A stretch of 64,000 nt of DNA from Clitoria ternatea (taxonomy: Eukaryota > Streptophyta > Magnoliopsida > Fabales > Fabaceae): contig CM075671.1 of assembly GCA_037962975.1 (NCBI GenBank), positions 44,912,501 to 44,976,500 of the forward strand. The letters are read 5' to 3'. Below the pieces are notes generated by a model that was given only the letters and a program-made list of their open reading frames with translations, did not search any database and was not told the DNA's origin. Made by a program: the position numbers and the translations under genes. The first letter of the stretch is position 1; the number at the start of each line of letters is the position of its first letter. This document shows, piece after piece, positions 1 through 13,384 of this stretch.

Positions 1-291
1 TATATATATAGTCATACGGGTACCTTCAATTTTTTTAAAAATATCATATCTTATACTTATATTCATACCCAAAAGAATATCATATCTCATATACCCAATA
101 TCATATATATATATATATATACTTATGCAAACTTAATTAGCAAACCCCAATTGGAAACTAAACATGTCATTACACTTACAATAAAACTGAATGCAAAGAA
201 TATAAGGAAAGTAAGAAGTAAAATAAAACTAACAGCATGAAACATTAAGGGTACAATAAAACATGTCACTACACTATCAAGAAAACTAAAC

Positions 292-569
292 AACATGTTA
301 AATTGCCAAACATTATCAAACAGGACAGTGAGAAGTACATGTTAAATTGCCAAACATTATCAAATAAGGTAGTGAGAAGTACAACATGTTAAATTGCTAA
401 ACAGTATCAAATAAGACATTGTCAAACAGGACAATGTGAAGTACAACATGTTGAATTGCCAAACATTAACAAACATTATCAAATAGGACATTATCAAACA
501 GGACAGTGAGAAGTACAACATGTTAAACTGCCAAACATTGCCAAACATTGTCAAACAGGACAGTGAGAA
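292..569. repeat. Degenerate tandem repeat, about five units
   Basis: Five successive units begin near 295, 340, 387, 450 and 520. Each has the core atgttaaattgccaaacatt followed by a variant of tatcaaacaggacagtgagaa. Unit length varies from about 46 to 72 bases because the inner 'caaacattatcaaa' part is itself duplicated in some units. Reading frames across it on both strands are by-products of the repeat. No coding or structural role is visible. Confidence 0.85.
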
Positions 570-1659
570 ACTTTATAAACTTTTGGTTCTATTCTGTGTT
601 TTGCAGGTCGAACTGAATCACTATAGAAACTACGGTTTTTTGCTTTTGCAGTTTTTATGGTTCTCGGTTTGGTTCGATTCAGTTATGTGGTTAATCGTAA
701 TTCAGATTGGTTCCTAAACACCTTTACCTATTACTCAAGCTCTTTAAATGTCAAGCGGATCATAGAGAATTGTTAAGCAAATTAAAGAGTAAATTGTATA
801 AAAAATAAAAAGGAGAATTAACATAATAGAACAAAATTATGTAAAAGTGCAATCTATGATTTCAAAGTTAGGGACTTTAGATCCTCCTATGACCTTTCCC
901 TATTGTTCCCTAGTTCAGATCTCAAAGTTTTTAACCTAAATATATTAAGGTGATTACCGGTCAGTCATGCTTATATTCCTGGTACAAGTGTATATCCCCT
1001 TACTTGCTAGAAATCTACCTTAGAGATTAGAACAAAGTCATGTCCTAAGATGTATAAAAATCTAATCAAGTTTATGAATCCAATCACTAACAATAAGTGT
1101 AAGTGATAGGACCAAGTACCTATAACTATCTTTTCAACACTCACTCTAATTTTTAGATCCACTGATGAAAAGTAGTACGACTACCTACATGCTTACTAAT
1201 TAATAGTAGAATATGGATGATTAAATCTCAAAGTAAAATTAACATAAAGAATTAGACAATGAACCCACAAATAAAACATAAAAGAGAATAACTTTATTGG
1301 TTCAAAAGGGATACATCATAATCATCCCAGCCTCATGGAAAAGGTTTAATTTAACATAAATGTCATAAACAAATATATCAAATGAACTTTAGAGTTTATA
1401 AATCCTATTCTAAGACAAGAAAAGGAAAACACATGTAGCTAACCACTCGAAATGTCATAACCGTCTCACAATAATATACATAGAGAAAGATAAAGGTAGA
1501 AGAAGACTTGAGGCCTTGACTCCATACTGTTATCTCCTTTCTCTCACTTTTGTTTTGTCACATCTCTTTATCTTGTTGTCTTTGTAACACTATGCATTAT
1601 TTCCTTTTTGAGGGTTTTATCTCTTTTTCTTTATTTAAACCCTAGGCCCAAATTAGAAT
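570..1659. other. Intergenic, nothing recognised
   Basis: AT-rich sequence with no long reading frame, no splice-bounded coding block and no element ends that I could pair. Confidence 0.5.
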
Positions 1660-2085
1660 TACTAATAGCGCGCTTGAGCATGACCGTTGCTCATATGAAC
1701 ACAAACATAGTCCGTGCTTGTCTTTCAACACTTTGCACATAACTTTTTCTTATGAACATAATTGTGCATGTTTAAGCATAGGTGTGCTGTTGTGTGACTT
1801 CTAAAACTTTGTTTTCGTGGCTTTTTTATGTATTTTTTTCTTCTCTTCACTCCTTTTAGCCCAACGTTGCTTAAACAATGCTTTTTGTAAATATTATAAG
1901 TTATTAGCTCATTTAGACATAAAAATAGTGCATTCCCATACTAAAATAAGTTAAAGATATCCTAAATAAAATGGCATTTGGCAATTTATCAACATCTTCA
2001 AACTTAAGCATTGCATGTCCCCAAACAATCAAACAAGTATTAGAATGCAAATGCTTCATTGATCAAGAACCCAATAAGCCAAATG
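1660..2085 (-). mobile_element. Possible remnant of an Athila-type non-autonomous element
   Basis: Around 1670 there is a cgcgcttgagcatgac motif of the kind that fills the complete Athila-type element at 40923-48544. On the minus strand near 2014-2026 there is a gtttggggacatg tract resembling that element's polypurine tract. No LTR pair or target duplication was found, so this is a weak call from motif similarity only. Confidence 0.25.
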
Positions 2086-2285
2086 AGGGTTGGGAGGAAA
2101 GTTTAAGAAGGTTTGAAGAATGGTAAGACATGAAGGAATGAGTGTTAGGCGTGCAACATATATTTAAACATTGCATCGGAGTCAAGTCCGGCATAATGAC
2201 ACAAACCAAAAGTTTTACATCTAGTAATTGCTAATATATCATAACTGTTGGTTTGTTGCGTAGGACCAGACTTTGATGTAAAGAT

Positions 2286-3500
2286 TGATGGATCGAAGAA
2301 CATACTTAGAAGGGGGGTTGAATAAGTCTGTCTATTCACTTTTTCAAACCAAAAAGTGATATTTAAACTTTTAGAGTATTATGCAGCGGACCTGACTTTT
2401 AAGGAGGCAAAGAGCGTGTTATTTTGATTGAATGGGCAAGAGAAGCAGCACTTATATTAGCTAGACTTTTACTGTCGAGATTAACATTCATAATGCACCA
2501 GACTTTTGATAGTAAAAAGTAAGAGAGAATGAGACAATACACAAGAGATTTATACTAGTTCACCTCCAACTTAGAGACTACGCCCAGTACCTTTAAATCT
2601 GAAGGATTTCCACTATGTAAAAATATTTTACATTACATATTGAGTATTATAGACTCCAGCCACTCCTGGCTTAAGCACAACCAGTGCTTCAAGTATTCTT
2701 GACACCGGCCACTTCTGGCCCTTGAGTATTCTAGAGGCCGACCACTCCTGGCCTCTGAGTATTCTTGAGTCTGGCCATTACTTGCCTAAGCACAACCCAT
2801 GCTTTTGATTCTTTTGCACGCATCCACTCCTGGGGCAGACTTCAAGTATTCTTGACTCTGGTCACTCCTGTTCTAAGCATAGCCCATGCTTCTACTCAAC
2901 AGACCTCTCTTGATTCCTATACGTATTATTTTGCAGCACCAACTCTTAGGGCATACCCAAGTATTCTTTCATGCTCCTGGCTCAAATCTCGAGTATTCTA
3001 TCAAAAGCCTCTCCAAGCCGATAGTGTTTCCCACACTAATCAGAGTCTGGCAACATGCCAAACCTGCGTTACAAGAGGGTCTAAAGAGTTATTTCAAATG
3101 AATAAGTCTTTATAACTTAGAAAAGCTAAGTGATCAATTACACGAGGAAAGACTTATTCATTAAATAGACTCAGTACCTGTGTAGTATGAAAGATGGGTA
3201 TAGGAGGTACTGAGTCTGAAAGCATGACCAGAGATGATATGCCCTTAACAGAGCAAAGAGATATGAGCTGGTGGCATATCTCTGGTTGCCATGGCATCTG
3301 GGAGAAAAAGAAATGCACATAACGAGCTTTCTTTAACTTCATGGCAGTTCTTCTGGATCTAATTTCTTCTTTGTGAGTAGATTGCCATTTCATTCTTTTT
3401 CTTGGGCTATTGTATATGAACGTCTGGTGCTCGTTCATACTTTCTCTTCTTCATTCACACTTTTCTTAGTGTGTTTTTCCCTTCTTCTTTTTCTTCAACA
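2286..3500 (-). repeat. LTR of the truncated Sirevirus
   Basis: About 1.2 kb, close to the 1.30-kb LTRs of the complete relative in this window. The start is placed by TGTTGA following a purine tract, the end by the ccatca terminus shared with the copies at 23098 and 53440. Confidence 0.6.
2641..2890 (-). repeat. Expanded internal repeat of the Sirevirus LTR
   Basis: Four to five degenerate copies of a 50-60 base unit built from ccactcctggc, taagcacaacc and agtattcttga (plus-strand wording). The other LTRs of this family here carry only about two copies of the equivalent block (for example near 22785-22870 and 35640-35725), so this copy has expanded. Confidence 0.65.
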
Positions 3501-6500
3501 GGACCTCCCTCTCTTTGATTTCATGCCCTCTTTGTAATTTTTGCTCTTGTTTAGAGTCTACTCTTGCAATCTATTTCCAGCTTTTCAACTTCTGAAAAGA
3601 TTAGTTCAATATATATAGAATTGATCTAAAAAGCCTGAGAAAAAGATCTTAGATGTAAGTCCATTGAGAGAAGATATACTTGAGGAGAAGGATGTTGCAC
3701 AATAGGCAAAAGGCTTTCTTTTGTCAGAGAGAGATGTTCTGAGCATGTAATTATAGAATAAAGAGCTTTGAGATGTGTGCAATCATAGGCAGAGTAGAGG
3801 TAGCGTAAGTTTCACCAAGAAAGAAGCTTTTATTCAGAGAATCTTTGAATCTATAAGACACAGGTGAAAGACTTGACGTTATATTGGATAGAGCATAGAC
3901 TGCCTTGCTTTGTTGTTCTTCTTTTCGTAGGTCTTTGCTTAAGCGTGCTTACGAGAATATTTTCTTGGCCATTGAGATCCTTGAGCTAGACTTGAAAGAG
4001 AACTTCCTTTAAGGTAAATTCTGGATCCAATTATTCACAATATATTCATACGCTTTTGATAAGTCTGGGAGCCCCCTCTTTATTTTGAGAAAGACAAGAT
4101 CAGATGTTCAGACTTTGTAGTATGAGATAAACTGTTTTGAGCTAGGTCTGGTAGGTATTCAGGTACAAAGATCTCTTTCTTAGACTTCGGGACTTTCCTT
4201 GAATCAATAAGGGTTTATTGATAGGACCATACTTTTATGAAGATCTTTCTAAACTTTTACTACAAGGACTCCCCCTTTCATTTGTAGCAAGCACCTTGTG
4301 CTTCTTTATTTCTTTTTATCCTAATTCTTCTTCTAATGTAGAATGTAGAGTCCAAGTCATAATCAGACTTTTAAAGATTCTTTTGGCACGCGTACTCCCC
4401 CTATCTTTCGTAACATAGTCTTTATGTTTTCCTGAAACACTTAAACTCACAAATTAAATAATAACATGATTTACTCTATTTAAATTAGAATACGCAATGT
4501 CGATTATCAACAAATCTCATGAGGTTCTGCTTTAAGTGATTTGACATTTACCAGACTTTTTCTTCAATAAAGATGATGCCTTTTGAAATTCATGGTCATG
4601 CATATGTTTTTTCAACTTGCACACCAGCCCAACTCACTATAGGTTTTTGGTGGACTAAGTTATAAAGTTAGTGATCCATAAGAAGGTGGGTTAATTTTGA
4701 CATGAGTTCACCAATCCCCCCCTAAAAAAATTATACTAATCTATGGTGATCTGAGTTGTGCCATGAGTTACACATATAAAATCTTGTCTAAAAAACTTGT
4801 TTTAGTGGGAAGATGTTGAAATTTGTGTTTATCTTAAATTAGAAACAAAAGTCTTGTGAAGTCAGCACAATTATTGTGTCACAACAATATAAAATATCAC
4901 TTGGGTCTAAACCTTAGTACCATTATTTCAAAGAATTAGTAAATAGGAAAACTTAAACCCTAAGCTCATATGTTCCTACATAAAGGGTCGTTGTCTCTTC
5001 TATTTTTTCTCAATTTCTTATCTTCATGATTAATGAATCTTTGACTCTAACAATGAAAAACGAGCACCATTCCCTTGTCGTCCCGCTTTTGCTACATAAG
5101 GGCTTCTGTTATGCTTATGCAATTAAGATGCTCCATTTATCTTCTATGATGTAACCTACTCCATTTTACTGCTACAATACGAGTACTGAGCACCATGATT
5201 CATTATTTTATTCTGATGTGGTCTTCTACAACACGTTCAACACCACTCCTTTGTTTCTTCGATGTTGACGATGACCTTTCCTATGTTCTTTAACTTTAAT
5301 GGCACCTACAACACATTTATTCCTTTCTATTCAATTTTTTTCTACTTTATTTATTCTTTTTTCATTTTTTTGAAGTCAGTGGAGCAACCCATATATGAAT
5401 AACCCGCTTAGTTGAGTCGTCTTTTTTCTTTACTCACTTTAAAGGTGAGCTATGTTGGATTGGCCCATTAGTAACCTCAACTCATATAGGTACCTTATTT
5501 TGACAACTCTATGCAACCTGGAACTATGGCACTAAGCTAATTGGGCCTACTTTAGAGCATGGAATTTGTTGAGGCCACATGGGAATAAAAAGATGGATAA
5601 AGATAACCAATCTCTAAATAATGTTCCTATTTCTATTTCTCAAATAAAATTATATTGTTCCCTCTATCCCATGAAAATGGACCATTAACCAAGACATAGG
5701 TCTAATGGATAGCAGCTTAGGTAATAGGGGGCCCCACTAATCCCAATCAAAAACCTACATAAGGCTCTCATTCGGCCTGTAGTAGGCCATCATTCATCCC
5801 TAACTCAGACCAACCATAAAGCCTACACTAGGTCCTTATTCGGCCCTACACTCAACCCAATCTAAGCAAAGCCATATTCCTCAGATGGCTCAACCCTGCT
5901 AATGAGTCGACCAAGACTTGACACACTTGACTCATACTTAAGCGTTCGGTTCCCTCGACAGGAAAGTAATTAGGTGTAAGAGATTATTTTGTTATTAGTT
6001 TAATGTACTTTCCCTTATCTATAATTTGAATACCAACAGAGGTAGGAATCTTCCAATTATACTTATTTGTAAAAGCCCTATATAAACATTATAAAGGTGA
6101 AGAGTTAATCGATCAACTTAGATCAAGTTGATAGACACTTTCTAAGGCAATTATTGTAGGGGATCTATGGGATTCTTGGAACATTTATCATGTCATTTAA
6201 AAAAACATACTTTAAATTGATTTTTTTCCTAAATTGAAATATACATGTTACATGATTTAATTTGAAAAACAAGAAACACAACCATCTTTAAGGACATGTG
6301 ATTTTCACCGTAGAAAGGTAGCATTTGGTGTAATGTGAGAATGGTACAGGACGTGATATTAAGGTTATGTTCCATATTTTTTAAATTTTGGAGATAGAAT
6401 GGCACGATACATATATTCAAAAAATAAAACAAATTTGTTTATTTGAAAAAGGTGGAATACAACAGAACCAAACAAAACAATTTCAAAATAAGATTTTTAA

Positions 6501-6752
6501 ATTACCAAAATACGTTAATAATAAACAAACGTTGAATTTCTTATTTAGTATATAAACTAAATTAGTTATTTAATAATATCTACAACATTGTTGTAAATGT
6601 GAACCTTTTAAAATATTATTTACTTAATTAAATTCACAATGACGACAAAAATAATATTAATACTGATTTATTCTATCAATAATAATATAAGTATATTACT
6701 GTAACATACCTAATTTTATTAATTATTTTATTCATATAATTTTAAATAGTTT

Positions 6753-6791
<39 letters not shown>
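6753..6791. repeat. (ATA)n microsatellite
   Basis: About 13 uninterrupted ATA/TAA triplets. Confidence 0.95.
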
Positions 6792-7937
6792 TAGTTTTTA
6801 TATATTATATATTAGCTAGTTTTTTTTAAGTAGTTAACTAAACATTAAACAAAATATAAATGCAAGCATAAAAAATAAAATATGACAAGAAAAAAGATAA
6901 AGGTATATAATTAATTATTAGTGATGTTCTGTTTTCATTATATTATGTGACAAATACATAATAAAACATCTTGTTCCATTCATATGTATAGTTACCCTAT
7001 ACGATACACAGACTAATATAATTTTGTTCTATTACGTAATGTTGTATTCTGTTTTGTCCTTCTTCTTTAATGCTACTAAATTACTGTAAGGTTTGCATGA
7101 TTCCGATTGAAAAATGTTAATCTAGCCTTGGTGGTTAACTGAATCTTTTGTATATTGAATTTCAAATTGATTAATAAAGATAGTGCAGGATGATTCATGA
7201 AAGATAAAAGAAAAAATGAATTTCCATTGAAACTACCGACGTAGTTAATTTGATTTTTTTTTTATAATTCCGTTGTAAGAATTATATTTCTGAAAGTAAT
7301 ATTTGATTTGTGTGATCAAAAATTGGAATATTTAATTTTCACAGACATATTTATTGAGATGGATGAGGAGTATGCACCTAAATTTAGAAGAGGATGGTTA
7401 GGAAAAAATTGGGAGAGAGAAAGCAATTTGTGTGTGGAATATTTGTGAAGGAAGACCAGAAAATGTTATAATTTGAATTTGTGGACCGTCCAAATATCAA
7501 CTAATTTGTGGGAGTGATCTCACCGGAACCAACTAATTAGCGAAAGGCAATAGAAGGCTCAACTAACAACTAGATTGCGTATGTATGGGTGGTTGTTGTC
7601 ACAAAATGAATCAATGGAAGCCACGTAGCCCATTTGGATGAACATGTACAACAATCTCTTTTTCCAACTGCCATTTATTTAATGGGCAACCTCACGAGAA
7701 GCCAGTGGGGTTCACAGTATATAGTTACTAACTCTTGCTTCCATCATTTCTTTTGTCAAGAGTTGTTCCTTTAGGATATATAATTAGATAAAGATGTCAA
7801 CGAAACAAGAATAACATCATAAGTTATTTGTTTTTTTCGAATGGTTTTGAACCATATTATTAAAACTTTATAAAAGTAATTTATGAATCTCATAACTCAT
7901 TTTTTTTATTAAGTTATTTAATATATACATACCGAGT

Positions 7938-7955
7938 TAAACCCTAAACCCTAAA
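7938..7955. repeat. Very short interstitial telomere-like repeat
   Basis: taaaccctaaaccctaaa is two and a half units of the plant telomere repeat (complement of TTTAGGG). It is too short to imply a former chromosome end. Confidence 0.5.
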
Positions 7956-8139
7956 AAATGACATTGTAATTTTTTTTAAAAGATAGCTATTAGTTAAGTT
8001 TAATCTACTTAAAAGTGACAGTTTAATATTGATAGCTTTTTGGCCTCACTAAATGTTTGTTCACTGCATTTTTACCTAATTTAGGTTTTAGTCACTAATT
8101 AAATTTTTTGTCGGTTTTAGTCATTGTTATTAACTATCA

Positions 8140-8720
8140 TGACGGGATGCCAACCATAAAAAAAGAGGTTTCAAAAGGTAAACGATCAGGAAAACATTTA
8201 TAAAGGCACCTATCATAAAAATGAGATTCTGAATTCGGAGTCGAATTATAGGTAAGGATTAGCACCCAACGTTTGTCCGTTACAAAACGGTTACCTTAAA
8301 TTGATCCCGCATATTTTAAGAAAATTTCAAAATAAGATCAACTGGTACGTCTTGTCCAAATTAATATTAAATGGAACATGTTTTTTTAAAAAAGAAAGAA
8401 AAAAACAAGATTAATAGGACGTCTCGTCGAAATTAATCTTTTCACAAGAAAACTTATTATTTTTAACAGATGAAAAGAAGGTTGAAAATATGACAATATT
8501 AACAAGACGTCCCGTCTAAATTAATCTCAACATAGGAAAACAGTGTTTCCAAATTAAATAGTAAAAATTGATCAAAGCAACGACGACACACAAAAATTAC
8601 TAAAAAGAAAACGGGCTCGACATAAATCATTCCCACTTCTATGTTCCAGGGTATGTCGGGAAATCAGAGATATGTAGTTCTTGGCTGGAAATAAAATTTG
8701 AAATTTGATTTTTTTAACAG
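8140..8720. other. Probable retroelement remnant with spaced repeats
   Basis: Three related blocks occur near 8338, 8410 and 8500, each a variant of attaataggacgtctcgtc followed by aaattaat, at irregular 70-90 base spacing. The style resembles untranslated regions of large plant gypsy elements, but no ends, PBS or coding sequence could be tied to it. Confidence 0.3.
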
Positions 8721-9799
8721 TTTTAAAGGGAATTGAAAATAATTTTTTTAAAAAAGAAAAGATATTATTTGAATTATATATATATATATTAAAAGGATTT
8801 TTTTATAAAAAAATATATGCCGAAGGAAGAAATACAAGACGGTGTCTTAGTACATTATCAACCTTCACAACCTTATAACACCAATGTAGGCGAAATATAT
8901 TACACGATACCGTTATAAAATCATCGTATAATTTATTTAATAAAAATATTTTTATTTTTAGCTATTTCAAAATTCAAGAATAGTTTTCGAATAAATATGC
9001 ATGAACCAAAATTTATTTAGTATTATCCCTTTTCTTAAAACCCGAAACAACACACAAAATGTGGAGGGACACTTGTTACTACTTTTCACTTTTACATTAC
9101 AAATTAAGAAACATAAAGAAAAAGCCTAAAAAATAAGTATAAAATAAAATAAAATTTTAAAAAATAATAATAAAGAAACAACAAATAAAACTAACAAAAA
9201 GAGATAAGCAAGCCAAAAATAATAAAATAAAAAGCTGAAACAGCAAATAAAACTTAACAAAAAGAAACAAGAAAATATAATAAAAATAAAAAATATTTAA
9301 AAATAAAAATTGAAACAACAAATAAAACATAACAAAAGGAGATAAACAAGCAAAAAACACACAAAAAACTAAAACAATAAATAAAACCAACAGAAAGAGA
9401 CAAATAAGCAAAACAAATGAAAAAAAACTAGGAAACTACAAGTGGGCCTTAGAGGCTCACTAGAAAGGGAAAAAAGAGGAAGAGCTAAACCTAATAACTA
9501 GAAACAATCAGCAAAGAGAAATACTAGAAAGAGAAAGAATAAACGAGGGCCACTAAGGGAGGAGAAAAAAGAGAGAAGGAAAGAGAAAGGAGGGGAGATC
9601 AGCGACAGCGTGGTGGTTGGCGACCGCGGAGGCATGCAACAGGGATAACACGCGGAGGGGCGGTTCGCGTGGTGACGGCCCCAATGTCCATGGTCCGCGG
9701 TGGGGGTTATAGATCTCTTTCTTTCTCTTCTTCTTTTGTGTTTTTTTTTTGCTTGGAAGCTTTGTTGTATGTGTTTATAGAGTGGTTTAGGCTGTGATG
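8721..9799. other. Intergenic, purine-rich on the plus strand
   Basis: From about 9100 to 9600 the plus strand is an A/G-rich run broken by 'aataaaa' motifs. The F/L-rich minus-strand reading frames here are a result of that composition. This sequence is the left flank of the solo LTR at 9805 and continues after it at 13385. Confidence 0.4.
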
Positions 9800-9804
9800 G
9801 TTTG
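9800..9804. repeat. Target-site duplication GTTTG, left copy
   Basis: Identical to 13380-13384 and immediately outside the tgtaacacc end. Confidence 0.75.
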
Positions 9805-9868
9805 TGTAACACCCCGATTTCGAAAACGGTAAATTTTTCACGATTTAAAATAAAAATACATATAAGTT

Positions 9869-9908
<40 letters not shown>

Positions 9909-12900
9909 ATCAAGTGATTACCCCGGATCAATGAATAATTGATCTCATATATGAAGATATGAGAACGGTATCAAAGTGCTCCTCGGACGACCGGACTGCA
10001 GCCCGTCACAAGGGAAAAGCGGAAGATAAAAATAATTTCAAGAGTGATTAAAAACAGCTACCAAAAAGAAGATAGAAGATACCTCATCGGTTCGTCAAAG
10101 GATAGAAAGTATAATTTAATAATATCAATATCATTCATACATTATCAAGGTCATTAATGAAAATTAGCCATACACATCCGGTCTAATTTTCCTACATGCC
10201 CCCCCCCTAAAATCAGCTGTTATCAAATTAATTTCAAAATAAGCATTCACACCATATGCCATACAAAATGAATACATATATGCTGGCCAAGGCTCACCCA
10301 CATTTCTTTCATATTTATCTCCTCCAATACTCGACCTCCAAAAAGAGTAGGATTCATCACACCTACATCAACCTTAAAAATGGCAATGGGGAGGTGAGTA
10401 ATGTAACACCCCCTTATATACACGAGATATATATGTATTCTTCTTACTTTTTTAAAAAAACTTTTAGAAAGATATATATATTTATCACTCTTTATCTCGC
10501 GTATACAAGGATGTATATACATCTGATTTCCTTTGAATATTGAAAGTAAAAAAAAAACATTGTCTTTCAATATTTGTTCATAATGACAAAATAATTTATA
10601 GAAATCATAAGTGATAAATCATTACAATATTATATCCGAATGAAAGAATTTATCAAAGTTTAACCTTTACCTTGTTACAATTATCTAACTTGATATTGTA
10701 ATAAGGCAAAGTAAAACTAAACTATACCTCTACTACAAATGTGACCAATCATTTTCTAGTCCTTGAACCATCGAGTTTTTGAATCCTACTCTTGTCATAT
10801 CTCTTCATCTAATCGATTGAGGATGAGACCACTTTACCCTCTTGTAATTACATATGCTTCCATCTTGGACTGCTAGCTATATATCATATAACATATATTT
10901 TGGACACAGAAATTCAAACAAGAAGGAGTGAGAAACAAAATATAATATCTTACAGATAAGACATAAGCATAAGGGTTTTCACAAACTAATATAATAATAT
11001 CAGTCATGGTCTCATACACAATCAATTATGAATATAGGGTTTCCACATTCATAACACTTATATTTTCATTCACAATCACCCACATAGAATGTCACAATCA
11101 CATGAATCTTATGAAATGCTTATGCTACTATCTCACTCATTTTATGCATGTGAGCCCTTAAAGTTTTAATTCTGTACTGGGCCAACCAGGAATTTACACT
11201 GTTCCATAATTCTGAATAATAATAACATAAATGCCTTCATGGCATATGAACAACTCAACTGGCATGGAAACACTTAGAGACTAGTCAGATTGAGAAGGTT
11301 TTTATTGTGAAAGTACCCGACACTAAGGAGCGACCCCAGGTCACCTAAAGCACCCTTTCACACCCTCTCATCCCAAGGCTCGTAATTAAGCCTCCTCTGA
11401 TGTATCCTCGGTTTCTATAATCCGTCCCCAGGCAATATCATATCTCATTTCTCTTTAATGATTCATGGCAATATCATACCATATAAGCAGTGAATGATAT
11501 GCCATGGATGCAAATGCTAATCAATGCATTCTCACACTATGCATCCTAAATGCCACTCAATCAATCATCCATTCACGACCATTACTTAGTGGATTTCAAC
11601 ATTCTCAACCTTTACAAATTTTCGTTGGAACTCACACACATCGGTAGTTAGTGGCAATCACATTTGTCAATTCATATACATAACATCGGGACATTTCACA
11701 TCAATGATTTTAATTCAAAATATGGTCTCAAACCATCATGACATATTTCATCAATATATTTAACATAATATCTGATTCGGTCTCGATACCGGTACCAGAG
11801 TATGGATAACACTTTATCCGTTGTGCATGCAATACAGATTCAGCAAGTAAAAACATCAGACATTAAGATCGATTTCCCCTCACTGGGATACCGAATAATC
11901 ATACCGGATACATACAGCACTGGTCTAAGAACCTCAGCCATGTACTAACTCTAGTGGCTGATCCCACACCGGGTCATTGACTCCAGTTTAGACTATTTCA
12001 TTATCATATTCTACATTCCAATTGCATGCCATATAACATCAATCATCCTAAATGCACTCAAATCATGAAATCATCACATCGTCCACACAAGCAGTCAAAA
12101 AGCATAATCATATACATATATTTTCACACCATCAATGGATTAAATCATGTATTTAGAATAGTTACCCCCTCCTACCTCTAGAGAAGTAGTATCCACCACG
12201 GTCAGAAGGTTCCGCAATGTAGCTGGGGTTATTTCCTACATCACAATAAATCGCACAATCAATTTTCTATTCAACCACATCGGCCTAACGTTCATATTTA
12301 TTTACTCGATGTCTTCCAGCATCTTAACTCTCAGTCCCGTTTATTCATTTGTTCAGCCACCACCACCACCACGGTTTAGGCGTCTGCATTTATTATTAAG
12401 CACATTTATTATAAAACCCATTACCGGGTTCCCATTTTAATGGTTCCCAACAACCACTAAACTTTATTAATGGCCATTCACCATTAATAACATCATTTTA
12501 CCTCACCAAAAATAGTTATTTAACATAATAAATGTCTCTTCACTCATATTTTACATTTCACCCAAATCTTAGGGTTAGGGTTTTTATTAAAACCCAACAA
12601 CATTTATTAAATCACTCTCCCAACATAAAAACTCAAAGATCCATAATTCATACTCTCGAGAAATAGCAAGATTTTACCTCAAGAGAAGAAATGAGAGAGT
12701 TTTCCAAGAGAGGAAAACCACACGAAAACGAGGAGAAGGGAAGAAGAGACTTCAAGCTCCAAGCTCTTTTAAGGACGGAATGGGAGAAGAGAAGAGAACC
12801 ACCACCCTTTTTGCGTAGGGTTTCTAGAGAGGAGAAGAAGAAATGAAGAGTGATGGGGGGAAAAAGGAGTGTGCACGGTTTTGGAAAAGGGAAAGAGAAA

Positions 12901-13379
12901 AAGATGATCATTCTGGTCAATGTCTAAGGGTTAAAAGGGTACATCATCTCTACTTTTTCCCAATGGTTAATAATTCCTAATACCCAACGGATACAAATGC
13001 TAATCAAGAGGGAAAAATACACATGGCTGAGTGAGGAGAAGAAAAGGAAGTTTTTCAATTTCTTTTAATTCCATTCGGCTCGTATTTTCTCCGTTTAATA
13101 ACATATGTCGAGTCCGATTAATCCTTTCCTTAAAACTAAAAATTATTCCAACTATACCACACTAATCACAATAATCTTCTAAACCCTCTAGACCCATTAA
13201 ATATTTAATTTGACCAAGTGGGTCCCACATCATCTGTTAAATTATCCAATTTCGGTAAATCTTAACTCACCTATAATTCACCTCTAGTGTTAAATTAATT
13301 CTCCCACATTTATTGGACCATAACTAATTAATCATCTCTATTCAATAAATTTATTTTCTTTAAAATTTAGGGTATTACA
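9805..13379 (-). mobile_element. Very large solo LTR (Ty3/gypsy-like)
   Basis: The 3575-bp unit starts tgtaacaccccg and ends gggtattaca, giving near-perfect inverted ends, TGTAA(c/t)ACC. It is flanked on both sides by the pentamer GTTTG (9800-9804 and 13380-13384), the size expected of an integrase-made duplication. No PBS, gag or pol lies between the ends, so it reads as one LTR left by recombination. The minus strand is the likely sense: a pyrimidine-rich leader with an apparent splice donor lies around 12700-12660, and the element at 30211-33905 has a related leader. LTRs this long are known in Tekay/Del and Ogre elements; which lineage this is I cannot tell. Confidence 0.75.
9875..9907. 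repeat. (TA)n microsatellite inside the solo LTR
   Basis: About 16 uninterrupted TA dinucleotides. Confidence 0.95.
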
Positions 13380-13384
13380 GTTTG
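13380..13384. repeat. Target-site duplication GTTTG, right copy
   Basis: Immediately outside the ggtattaca end of the solo LTR. Confidence 0.75.

Larger units (their letters stand above)
2286..4430 (-). mobile_element. Truncated Sirevirus-type Copia element, 3' end on minus strand
   Basis: Read on the minus strand, 3500 to 2286 is an LTR of the same family as the full Copia element at 21797-35956. It begins TGTTGAAG right after a purine-rich tract (aaagagagggagg) and ends with cttattcaaccccccc and a terminal ccatca. It shares the blocks tggaaatcctt(c)a and agaatactt...ccaggagtgg. The sequence from 3501 to about 4430 would be the region just upstream of the 3' LTR; it holds further minus-strand G-rich purine tracts near 4070, 4266 and 4392, like the multiple polypurine tracts reported for Sireviruses. 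Gag, pol and the 5' LTR are missing, and the upper boundary is approximate. Confidence 0.6.
4431..8139. other. Intergenic AT-rich DNA, mostly unassigned
   Basis: No coding gene seen. A stretch around 5690-6180 with ccctatataaac near 6083 looks like a decayed LTR promoter, but no second copy or boundary was found. The remainder to 8139 is AT-rich and low in complexity. Confidence 0.4.

Noticed and set aside
2765..3115. 116-codon plus-strand ORF
   Set aside because: Lies in the repeat block of a minus-strand LTR; repeated ccactcctgg words create it.
5690..6180. A defined LTR
   Set aside because: Only a TATA-like ccctatataaac and LTR-like composition; no second copy, ends or duplication.
7938..7955. 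Former telomere or chromosome fusion point
   Set aside because: Only two and a half telomere-like units.
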